From Strongylocentrotus droebachiensis (taxonomy: Eukaryota > Echinodermata > Echinoidea > Camarodonta > Strongylocentrotidae), in NCBI GenBank assembly GCA_035222895.1, contig JAVYIG010000314.1:1-64000 (forward strand): a stretch of DNA of 64,000 nucleotides. The letters run 5' to 3'. Shown one piece after another: positions 13,001 through 25,500 of the stretch. Position numbers and translations under genes: made by a program. The notes under the pieces are model-generated. The model searched no databases and had not been told where the DNA came from. It worked only from the letters and a program-made list of their open reading frames with translations. The stretch's first letter is position 1, and each line of letters opens with the position of its first letter.

Positions 13001-16000
13001 ATGAAGGTAATTATGAAAAAGAAAGAAAGAAAATCTTGTAATTTCAACTTGCCTTTATTTTTTCTTTGTATGTTTGTGTGTTTCTTTGTTTATTTGTCCA
13101 TTCAATCCTTTATTCGTTCTGCTATTTGATTAGGTAGTTATGAACAATATTTAGACGGGGTAAACTTTTCATCAATAATGTTGATCTGTTCAGTAACAAT
13201 TTTCAATAACAATTTACAAATGTAAACACAAACCAGCAACAAAAAACAAAAAACAAAAAAATTGATATACTGTATACGTGTATACAAATGATTTGGTATC
13301 TTTGGGGTAAACACAGGCGCGGATCCAGGGGGGGGCCGAGCGGGCCTTGGCCCCCCCCCCCCCCCCCCGCAAAAAAAAAAAAAAAAAAAAAGAAAAGAAA
13401 AAAGGAAAAGAAGCGAAAGGGAAAGAGAGAAAGGGAAAGAAAGAACAGGAAGAAGAAAAGAAAAGGGGGAAGAAGGAGATCGGGGGGCCGAAAGGGCTTT
13501 GCCTCCCAGGCTGTTGACCCCCCCCCCCCCCCATAAAACAAACAAGAGAGAAGGAAGGAAAGGGAAAGGAAAAGAGGAGATACTGGCGTACTGATAGGGG
13601 GGGGGGGGCTTAGTGGAAATCAAATTCAAACGTGTTTATTTCTAATTTCACAACGGTAGATTACAAATAATGCTGAAAGGACATCATTTCCGAGATTTTT
13701 TCTCACTTTTGAGTAAATTATACGTTTGTATGTGTTTGTTGGAAAATGACAAATTCCTAAATTTGCAGCCAGGCAAGAAATATGATTCTCGAGATTCCTA
13801 CATGTCAGGGCCCGAGGTACGGCGGGGATCGGGAGCCTCGAGCTCTCCCCCCCCCCCCCACACTTTTTTTGAAAAAGTATATTAAAGAGAAAAAAAATAG
13901 AATGAGAGCAAGAAAGAAAGAATAGTTAACTGCCAGTGTTGACAAATAATGAGGCATCAAAATATGCTCATCTGACCGTGATTAAATGCCTAAAACCCCT
14001 AAGCTTCCGTGGGCTCTGCCCCCTGGATCCCACCACAGGCGCGGACGCAGGATTTTTTCAAGGGGGGGGGGGTTTTAACATTTATAAATCGGGCCGAAAA
14101 TTTCGCAACGACTCAGCCAGCCGCTGAATAAGCGGGGGGGGGGGGGGGGGGGGGTAAGAGGACACTTTTTTTTTTTTGGCCCCCCAAAAAATCGCAACGA
14201 CTCAGCCGACCGCTGAATAAGCGGGGGGGGGGGGGGGGGTAAGAGGACATTTTTTTTTTTTTTTTTTTTTTGGCGGCCCAAGGGGGGGGGGGGGGGGTTT
14301 AAACCCCCTAAACCCCCCCCCGTAGATAATAATAAGGTATACAAACAAAAAATGCTCATATGACCTTAATTAAACGCCTTAAACCTCTGGGCTTCAGGGG
14401 CCGGCTTCGCCGCCGCCCCAGACAAGGATTAACAATCGAGAACGGTACAGCGAATCGTCTTCTTTCTCTCATAATCTTATGAAACTTTAAAGCTTCAGCG
14501 CTTCGCGCGGGAGGTGGGGGGGGACCTGAATTCAGACGAGGATTAAGAGTCGAGAACGGTACAACGAATCGCATTCTTTCTTCAATAGTTTAATGAAACG
14601 TCAAAGCTTCCGCGCTTCGCGCAGGAGGGGGAGGGGGTAAACTAAATTCAGACGAGGATTAAGAGTTGAGAACTGTACAAAGAATCGTCTTGTTTCTCTA
14701 ATGATTTAATGAAACGTAAAAGCTTCCGCGCTTTGCGCGGGAGGGGGGATAATCTAAATTCAGACGAGGATTAAGAGTCGAGAACTGTTCAGCCAATCGT
14801 CTTCTTTCTCTCATTATCTTATGAAACTTTAAAGCTTCAGCGCTTCGCGCGGGAGGTGGGGGGGGGACCTGAATTCAGACGAGGATTAAGAGTCGAGAAC
14901 GGTACAACGAATCGCATTCTTTCTTCAATAGTTTAATGAAACGTCAAAGCTTCCGCGCTTCGCGCGAGAGGGGGGGGGGGGGACCTGAATTCAGACGAGG
15001 ATTAAGAGTCGAGAACTGTACAGCGAATTGTCTTCTTTCTCTAATGATTTAATGAAACGTAAAAGCTTTCGCGCTTCGCGCGGAGGGGGGGGGGGGAGGG
15101 GGGGGGGGAAACTGAATTCAGACGAGGATTAATGTTCGAGAACGGTACAACGAATCGCCTTCTTTCTCTAATAGTTTAATGAAACGTCAAAGCTTCCGCG
15201 CTTCGCGCAGTAGGGGGAGAGGGGGGGGGGGGAACTGAATCTAAACAAGGATTAAGAGTTGAGAACGGTACAACGAATCGTCTTCTTTCTCTAATGATTT
15301 AATGAATCGTAAAAGCTTCTACGCTTCGCGCGGAAGGGGTAAACTGAATTCAGAAGAGGATTAAGAGTCGAGAACTGTACAACGAATCGTTTTGTTTCTC
15401 TAATGATTTAATGAAACGTAAAAGCTTCCGCGCTTCGCGCGGGAGAGGGGGGGGGGGGAAATCTAAATTCAGACGAGTTTCATTTTCGAAAACGGTACAA
15501 CGAATCGTCTTTTTTTCTAATGATTTAAGGAAACTTAAAAGGGGGGAACCTGAATTCAGACGAGAATTTAGAGTCGAGAACTCTACAACGAATCGTCTTC
15601 TTTCTCTAATAGTTTAATAAATCCTAAAATTTTCCGCGCTTCGCGCCAGAGGGGAAAAACTAAATTCAGACGAGAATTATTTTCGAGAACTGTACAACGA
15701 ATTGTTTTGTTTCTCTAACGATTTAATGAAACGTAATAGCTTCCGCGCTTCGCGCGAGAGGGGGGGGGGAGAATCTAAATTCAGACGAGGATTATTTTCG
15801 AAAATTGTACAACGAATCGTCTTTTTTCTCTAATGATTTAAGGAAACTTAAAAGCTTCCGCGCTTCGCGCGGTAGGGAGGAGGGGGACCTGAATTCAGAC
15901 GAGAATTTAGAGTCGAGAACTCTACAACGAATCGTCTTCTTTCTCTAATAATTTTATAAATCCTAAAATTTTCCGCGCTTCGCGCGAGAGGGGAAAAACT

Positions 16001-19000
16001 AAATTCAGACGAGATTTATTTTCGAGAACGTTCCAACGAACCGTCTTCTTTTTCTAATAATTAAATGAAACGTCAAAGCTTCCGCGTTTCGCGGAGGGAG
16101 GAGGAAATTCGCCCCTCCCTGCACCGACCCCCCCCCCCCCGCATCACGTCACTGTTGGTCACCATTACGTATCAATATTTGGCTCGCATAATTTCTAATT
16201 TGGGCCCCCCCCTAAGAAATCCTGGATCCGCGCCTGGGTAAACATACCTTTTATCAAAAATATACTGTGTCATATTTCTAATATTATAGTTCCTTAATCT
16301 ATAGACAGTATTTATATGCCTCGTATACGTCCCGTTCTCGCGATCGCGTTATCTCATAAACCGATTGATGGATTACCGCCAAACTTGGGTCATGTATGTA
16401 TCTTGCTGAGCCAATGGAATGATGAAATTTGGGGATCATGAGGTCAAAGATCAAAGGTCATGGGGCTCATGTATGCAAAAATAGCTTGTGATCGCATTAT
16501 CATTAGATCTGACGGGCTGATAACCTTCAAAATCAAGACATGTATGTATCTTGCAGAGCCAATGAATTGATTAGATTTTGGGGTCATGAGGTCAAAGGTC
16601 ATGGGACTCATTATGTTTGCAAAAACAGCTCGTGATCGCATTATCATTAGAACCGATGGACAGATCACTATTAAACTCAAGACATGTATGTATCTGGCAG
16701 AGCCAATGAACTGATTAGGCCTAGTTAAGGGTAATGAGTTTAAAGGTCATGGGGCTCATTGTATGCACAAATAGCTTGTGAATGAATTATCATTATAGAA
16801 CCGACGGATGGATTACTATCAAACTCAGGACATTTTTGTATCATACAGAGCCAAGAACTGATTAGTTTAGGGTCATGAGGTCAAAGATCAAAGGATCATA
16901 TATGTATATAACAAATATAGCTTGTATTCACGATATTCTGAGAACCTGTCAATGGATTACAATCAACCTTGAATTTTAAATAATGTTTCTGTTTTGGTTC
17001 GTAAAATCATTATATGGCAGAGGCATCATTTTCAACTGCGCGCAGTCGAAGATACATCTAGTTTTAAAATTAGACGCAAAATAATCACAAACTTTTCAAA
17101 ACAATTATTATCTTGTCTTATGTTTGCTAGTTGTTCTTTCATGCGATGACTCGCCATGCAGTGCAGGTAGCACCTGCGAGGATAAACACTATGGCTTCGT
17201 CTGTGAATGTTTTCCAGGATTTACAGGGACCAATTGCTCAGTAGGTAAGGATCGAGACATCAATGATATTACTTTAAGCCGTATCTCAGCGAACATGTTT
17301 TTTAAAAATGTGGTTCTGCAACCCAATCGAAATGGCTACCCATCAGGTTCCGGCTAAACTACAAAATACTTCTTCTCACCTTCAAATGCATCACTGGTCT
17401 TGCTCCTCTATCTGAACTCATAACCGAAATCCCAACCATGTGCATCCCGGTACTTCCTCCTCTCCTCTCAAGGCATCATGCTGAACAATCATCTCCCGAG
17501 ATGCTGCCCACACCGCGGGTGACAGAGAATTCATAACATTACTGTGCCCCCAAATTTTGGAATAAGCTAAATACCTAGGCTAAAATTAGCCAATAATTAT
17601 CAAACTCACATATTTGGTCAAACATATTATAATTGTAAAGCTTATTTGAATGTGTATATGGGAAATGTGCTGGTGATTGAAGATTGAAGAATATATAATT
17701 GTTTTTTAGATTTTAAATATTAGAAGTAGTTGATATCATAGAATTTGGTAAGTATAAAGTCCAAGTACTTTGACCAATGGTACAGGATTCAAAGCCCTGC
17801 CAGGGAATTTATGCCCTTTGGAAAGACATTAATCCACATTTGACAGTCTCCACCCAGGTGAATGAAGTAAATGGGTTCCAAACTGTTATAGGGCTTTCAC
17901 AAATACACTCCGGGGCCCGTACGCCGAATAAAAACAGACATTTTGGGAATCATCGGCAGGTGCCCGGCCGGCTCCCGTACTGTATACGGGCGTCGGAACA
18001 TTTTTCACCGACCGTACGGGCGCCGTGGTGCTTAGTTGGCTGTTCCCAATTCTCCCCGCGTTTGATCCGACCGTTCGGCCGTAGAAAGCCCTGGAAGGGC
18101 CCATATGGGGCACCGTACGGTCCCGTGCGGGCTCCGCACGGTCCCCAGACGGTCCCTCACGTTTTTTCTGTCAGTTCTCAATGTACAACGCAGCATAAAT
18201 ACAGGAGGCGGGGATATCAGAGGACATGATTCAGTGCACCGCACGGCGCCCAGTCGGGCGGCTTAATTGACGACCCCGGGAGCCATGGGGTGCACCTGTT
18301 CATCGGACGGAGGCCGTAAGCTAACCGACCGGCACCCTCACGGGCACCTTGCATTGTCACTCGACCAATTTTCACCTTGCATTGTCACTCAACCAATTTT
18401 CACCGTGCACCTCCCAGGAGGTGCCCGGTGAAAATTGGTCGAAAATACGGGCTCCGTCCGATGAACAGGTGCACCCAATGGCTCCCGTAATAAATCCAAC
18501 TACCATCTTTATTTAGCAGATTGTAAATGAGATAAACATAGATGGTGCATGATTGACTGTTAAATTTTGCTTTTATTTCCAACCAGGAAACCATGTGCAT
18601 CACATAGATCTGGAAATGAACAGTCCAATGCTTTTGGCCCCGATGCAGTACCTTCGCTCCTCATACCCGTATCCTCAGATGTCTTGGTACGTCCAGGGCA
18701 TAGAGAACCATGCTATTGGGGTGGCTAATTTCCAGAAGAAGTCGAGACTGATTCTCAACACCGAGCGCAACATGTCTGGTTTCATCATTAGTGAATCAAG
18801 CGGCCCTCGATTTGTTTTTGTCCAGCATTCTTCTATATGGCTGATGTGTTCTGAGCATATTTGCACCAACTACGGGGCCACAGTCGTTCTGGAGATAAGC
18901 ATACAGCCCTCTCAAGGTACGCGAAAGTGGATCGATCAGCAAAGAATAATTGGCTCTGAATGTGTAGGGTTTAATGCCTGTATTCTACATTGTGTATATT

Positions 19001-19485
19001 CATTATATCAGCTTCGTATATCACTACTGACTTTGATCTGAAGAGAGAAAATGCAAATTTCGATACAACGACCCCAGGCCTAAGTGTGCATGGATATGAT
19101 GGATACCTGTTCATATTTTTCAAATATTTGTCAAACACCCTTCCTCTATACATCTCCTCACTCAATAAAACACCATATTATCTTCGATCTGCATCAGCTC
19201 TTTCCTTTCTCATTTCCGAATCATGAAACAAGGCTGACTTTAAATCCTTTCAATCTATTGCCCCACGCCAATGGAACAAAATTCCTGTATTTCTGTGAAA
19301 TAGTAGATCACTCGACTTCTACAAAATATAAATTTATATACCTCTGCGATTCTTAATTTGTCCTTAGACTAAGGGACAGCGCCTTGCACCCTTTAGAAAA
19401 GTAACCTTATAACTACAGTGATTATCATTATTTTACTTGATACTTGATTTGGTCTGATCAAAACTCAATACAGTCATCAAATGAG

Positions 19486-19516
<31 letters not shown>

Positions 19517-22500
19517 ACGTTATTGTATAGCGCATATTAACACAACGAAAGTCCCTATGCGGTGAAAAAAAGAAGGAAATAGAGATAGGGCGAAGTAGAA
19601 ATGAACATTTCTTTGAGATATGATGGGTAACGCATCAGACAATATAGCTTAGACTTGCCCTGATGTCATTATGTTTTGTGGCAGTTTTACCACATCATGG
19701 GGTCAGCCTCATATGGCTCCGGTTAGTCTCATTTCACAACGCCCCCTATCGTCAGAGCATGATCTGAGTCGGCAGCCTAACATGTTAGCCTATGGACGTT
19801 TTTTAAAAAAATCGTTAAAAATTCATTTTTTGTTTAAACGAAAAGCACATCCACCCCGACGTACGTTATCACTAGCTCTTTCATTGGAGCCCTCATGTCT
19901 CATTGACTTTTGAAAGTTCACCCACCGTAATTTTTCAAAATAGGTTGCAAGCTCGTCATTGCCTATAATACACATGTGAAACAAGTCTAACTTTGGATTC
20001 AGTTTACCAAGCGATTTGAAGATTATAGGTCGAGCACACGAAACATAAAAAGCATGAATTATCATAGATCACTTCTGCCTATTTCATTATGTCCATTTCA
20101 TCCAACCCCCCACCGTAATTTTTCCATTTAGTAAAAGCAAACATTTTGCCGAGTTTAGCAAAAACATGAATATTCATGAACGGTCAGACAATACAGCCTT
20201 TATAGTACGTAACGTATAGTGAATGGAATGGGCGATGATCCATTCAGGAGGCAGAGGTCAGTGGTTTGTGCTGGCAATGTTCACGCGAGCGAAAATGAGA
20301 CAATCGGAGCAATATGCATTTATTGCTTTCTTAGCTGTCAGGTAAAATAACCACCACTATCAACTATGGTCTAGTGGATACTTCACCAGACTGTGGATCT
20401 AAGGGTTTGGGGTTTGAGCCCAAGCGCGGCACTCATGTCCTTCTGCAAAATATTAATCAACATTTGCCACTCTTCGCCCAGGATGCGAGCATTAATATGG
20501 TTGGATTGGCATGTGTGCGCTTGTAAAATGGCACCTGGCCAGATTACTCCCAAGGGAGTGGAGCTTGTGCTCTCTCATGTGCGGTTCAGCAATTAAATCC
20601 AATGATCGGGGTTAAAGATAATCACAAAGTGAAAGCACTTAGAAATGTAGTATTAAGCAATCTAAAAATGTGACTTTTATCATTATGAATGAACTACAGT
20701 GCGACCCAGCAAAAACGAAACCGAGAACTATATCGCTGTTTTATCAAAACTTAATCTCAATTATAATTGTTAAAATGACACATATTTGTAAGGCTTAGAT
20801 CCTCCTCTTTGATTTGATGCAACTCATAATGATGCATATTTCACGCATGAGTGATTAAAAAGAATTTGAAGAGAGAAAACCAAAAAGTCATTTGGCGGAC
20901 GGTATCTGAATTTCAAAGAGAAAATCACATTTCTAGAAAGTTGAGTTCATGCCCTTTCATATGACACCTCAATCAGGAAAAATTAGCAAGAAATGACAAA
21001 ATTATGTTTGTTTAAAGTAGTGCTTGCATTTCCATAATTTTATCAAACGAATTCGTTTTCACTGGTTCCTGCCGTAGCAACAAGCAGACGTAATTACGCT
21101 TCGTTGACAATCAGCCATGCATGAAGTCTTTCGTCTATATATTATATACGCGTTAGTTCTCGGTTTCGTTTTTTTTTCTGGGTCGCACTGTATAGGTCGG
21201 AGAATGACCTTTGTGTTTTTTTATATATTTCTTTACAGCATTCTCTCCAGATCCATGCGAGCAAGCAGAGTGTCCATCGATTGATTGTCAATCACTTGGT
21301 ATACATGTTGGCTATGTGTGTAGTTGTTTGCCGGGTTTCCGAGGTGTAGATTGTAAAGACGGTGAGAAAAGAAAAGTATACATATATAAAACGTCAGGGG
21401 AAGTCCATTCTGATATTAATTTGAATTTTAATACAAGCAGAAAATGGGGAGTAACAGGTCAGTTAAAGTTGTAGCAAAATCTGACTAGAAATAGAAAAGT
21501 TATGAATGTTTCAAGTTGTAAACAAATAAACGCAAGCTGGCAGCCCTGTGACCTACCTTTTGAGCATCTTAATAATTTATATTTTTTTGTCAATTATGCA
21601 TGCCCCCTGTAATCTTTGCAAATGAATTTGTATTCAATCCCTAAATGAAACAAATCTTTTCCTTCATCACTGACTAAGAGGCCAGACTTTTTAAAGGAAT
21701 TTTATTACAGACCAAATGGGGGAGGACCTGCTACAGACTTGCCAATTTGTGTTTCATCGATTAAAGCTTCAAAGACCTGTATCTTTCTTATTTAAATGCA
21801 TTTTTGCATTACCTGTACTAGTATGTTACTATAATTTTCTGATTTCTTTTAGAACCAGCTGATTAGCAGAATGGACTTCCCCTAATTCTTGAAAGGCAAA
21901 TAAGCCTTGAAATCCTTAATTGGCAACAAACTGTGAGGTTTTGGGCAATTTTTGAATTTTCAATGTAGCTCATAACCCAGCAGATTGCTTTCAGAAATAC
22001 GTGTACGAGAACAATGTAGCAATAAAAGAAAAGTATAATTGTTGCCAATTTTGAGAGGAAAATGTGATCAATTTAGCCCTTACAAAAATTCCCGTCCTAA
22101 TGGCAAAAACATGCCCAAGTGACATTGCTTCACAGTAAATATTTAAGACCTACCAACTTCCCAAGTTCAGCCCTGGACCTATTATTATTCTAAACTACAC
22201 TGTAAAAAATAATTTGTTCATTGGTAATTTTTACGTATTTTTTCCATGTAGAATTTACTTCAAAACATTAGTTTTGCCACTTACGCACTAAATTTAAGTC
22301 TTGCTAACTCAAACTTTCAATTTAGTAGAACATACGTGGAATATTTAAGTAAAATCAATTACATAAGAACTTTAAGTAATTTCAGCTTGTATTAATTTAG
22401 TAATTTTAACTCAAAATCAGAAATTATACGTATTACTCAAACAATTTATGTTGATTATTCTTATCTTTTTAAAGTAAGGACCGATGCAGTCCGTAATAGA

Positions 22501-25500
22501 AATATTTACATAATTTATGAATATTCATTAAGACCAAATTAAACTCTTTTTTAAATAAAACAATTCTTTTTTGTAGTTGAATGAAAATGTAAGGACTTTA
22601 AAACATTTACTAATTCATTTAACATGGCTAAGCAAAGACAAGACAATTTTTTAATTGTTACCCAGTTCAAAACAAATCAAAACTTGATATTTCAGGAAAT
22701 TGTCAACCAATTTTCCTTGTAAGATGCTACGATCAAGTATATATAAAATTTGGAGCCTTTCATTATGTGTCGAATCTTAATCTTAAATAGAAGTAGTGTT
22801 AGTGATTAGTGATTAATCTTAAATAGAAGTAGTGAATGATTAGTGGATGTTACTTGTTAGATTATATGGGTACCAAATCGTGCAATATATATAATCCTAT
22901 CATAGCTTTTTTTTAATTATCTAAAATGATTACAATACTTAAATTATTTACGTTAATGTAACTCGATTTAACTGAGTAAAAATTTATTCAGCAAAATAAG
23001 TAAATTCTACTTAAAATGCCGTAGGTAATATTTACTTAATAAAAATAAGGCAATTCTTTTCCTCAATTTTATTGAGTTATTTCGACTATTATTTTTTTAC
23101 AGTGTAGAAACCTGACCATAAACCTTATTTATACAACCTAATTGCAATACCAGGTCTTACTCTTCTTTGACAATAGATGAAGCAATTAAATGTTGGACCT
23201 TACTTTCATTTCATTTCCATCAACTTAAACAAATACTTGCCCTTTTCATTCATCAATTATTATTAACCTCTATACAAACATACTGTATATGTCATTGGGA
23301 CTGTGAAATCCAATTGACCTCTATACAAACATATTATATGTAACTGTGACTGTGTAACAGATGCGGAATGAAAAGGATAGGCAAAAGAAAATATGCACAA
23401 TTTGAAAAGACTATGGAATTCACGAATGATGCAGTGAATTACGAATATTACAATAATGTTGAGAAAAAAAAACCTTAAACATTTCATAAATAGAACTAGT
23501 TAAACCTGTACATGTGTCTTATATATTTGTCTGTCCACATGAAGTCATAAGGGCAGTATCTGAAACACATTTGATCGCTGATTAAAGATATCGGTAGTAG
23601 AATGCATCGCAAAGGAGATTAGTTACTTCGTATAATATTTTGGGAGCCATTACCGATATGGTATCGGAAAGGTCAACATTGTTTATGTATATTATCACCC
23701 TACCCAGCACATATTGCAACCAAAAAGTTGGATTTCAAACAGAACAAAAATCAGGAAGTGATCTGATACATAACAAAAGTGGTAGAAATAATTTACATGG
23801 TTCACTTTACATGAAGGGTATGCGGTGACTGCAATAAAATTATTACAGAATATCTAATTGATTTTATGCTAGAACTAGATGTCAGCTTATGCGTATGTTT
23901 AATACATCGAAACTAGGCAAGGTAGGTATAACTTATAGCAATTCATAATAATAGATCGAGGAATAAAGAAAACACATATCAGAAATATTACATAGATTGA
24001 AAGTGAAAAGTTGAAGATGATTTGGAATAGTGGTACTACATGTTTATGCAATCTCTTATTGGGTGGTGACTTCTTGAATCGTACAAAAAATGTTTTAACT
24101 GTGAATAGAATACCGAGGTATTCACTTTTTTTCCAAATCTCTCCTTCAGATTTTGGAGTACAGAACATCTTCGTAAACAGCAGCGAGCTGGTAGTGATTC
24201 CTTTCCCTGGTCCAACCACGGCTACCAGCGTTGGAACCATAACTTACATACAGACCGAGCCCGGCTGCGGCATAGGTATCATAGATACAGCTATGGCATC
24301 ACAATGTAGGTTTTTCGATGTATTCTTCCGTAACGATTTCGCAGAGGATGTGCTTCTGTCAACTCGTTTATACGAAGGTGGATCTGACAAATACCTCTTC
24401 TTCGATCGCCCCGCATTGCTGATAGGGACGTATGAGGATTTTAAACCAGGGAGCATTTGTCATGTAACCATGACATCACAATGCAATGAAGGTACGTTTG
24501 TGTAATGTCATGTGTGTCCGAAAGATGGTGTGATAGGTCAATGTACTATTTATGACCTCTTTTAAAGTGTGGTAGATTGCTCAGTGAGCTGCAAAACCAG
24601 ATTTCTCTCTCTTGTTTTATCCAGTGAATATTTTCAATTTCGTACTAACACCTGGGCCCCCGTAACACAGAGAAAAGTTACTAACTAATTACTATTTAAC
24701 ATTTATTTTAATTAACAATAACATTATTGTACGATTAATGTTAATAAAACTTTATGCTATAGAGGTCCTTCTGTGGCTTACCCCTAATGTTACATTGCAA
24801 TAATACATGTACATGTATTTATATATTCGAAGGATTCAAAAGTGTGTTAATATCGATAAAAATACCTATTCGCAAGTATTCCTTTGGATAGATTTTTAAT
24901 GACTAAAGTCTTCATAACTCCTTTTTTATTCATTAAATGTGTTATACAGTGCGTCCCAGATAAAACGAAACCGAGAATTATCGATGTTTTATCATAACTT
25001 ATTCACAATTATAATTGATAAATGACACAAATTTGGAAAGCTTAGATCCTCCTCTTTCATTTGATGCAACTCATAATAATGCATATTTCACGCATGAGTG
25101 ATTAAAATGAATTTGAAGAGAGGAAGCCGAAAAGTCGTATGGCGGGCGGTATCTGAATTTCAAGGAGAAAATCAAATTTCTAGAAAGTTGAGTTTCTGCC
25201 CTTTCATATGACACCTCATTCAGAAAAAATGAGCTAGGAATAACAAAGTTCTGTTTGTTTAAAGTAATGCTTGCATTTCCATAATTTGATTAAACGAATT
25301 CGTTTTCACTGGCTGCCTGCCGTATCAACAAACGAACTTCACAAAAGACTTAACTCCGTTTCGTTGACAATCAGCCGTAGACGAAAGACTTCATGCATGG
25401 CTAATTGTCAACGAAACGGAGTTAATTCTTTTGTCAATTCTGTTTTTTGCTACGGCAGGCAGCCAGTGAAAACGAATTTGTTTGCTAAAATTATGAAAAT

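Noticed and set aside
13138-13629. Minus-strand frames of 106-163 codons with G- and P-runs
   Set aside because: They run through poly-G/poly-C and poly-A tracts of a hAT-like element. No domain and no splice support.
14375-16110. CRISPR-like array
   Set aside because: Units are long, imperfect, without distinct spacers, and the DNA is clearly eukaryotic. It is a minisatellite.
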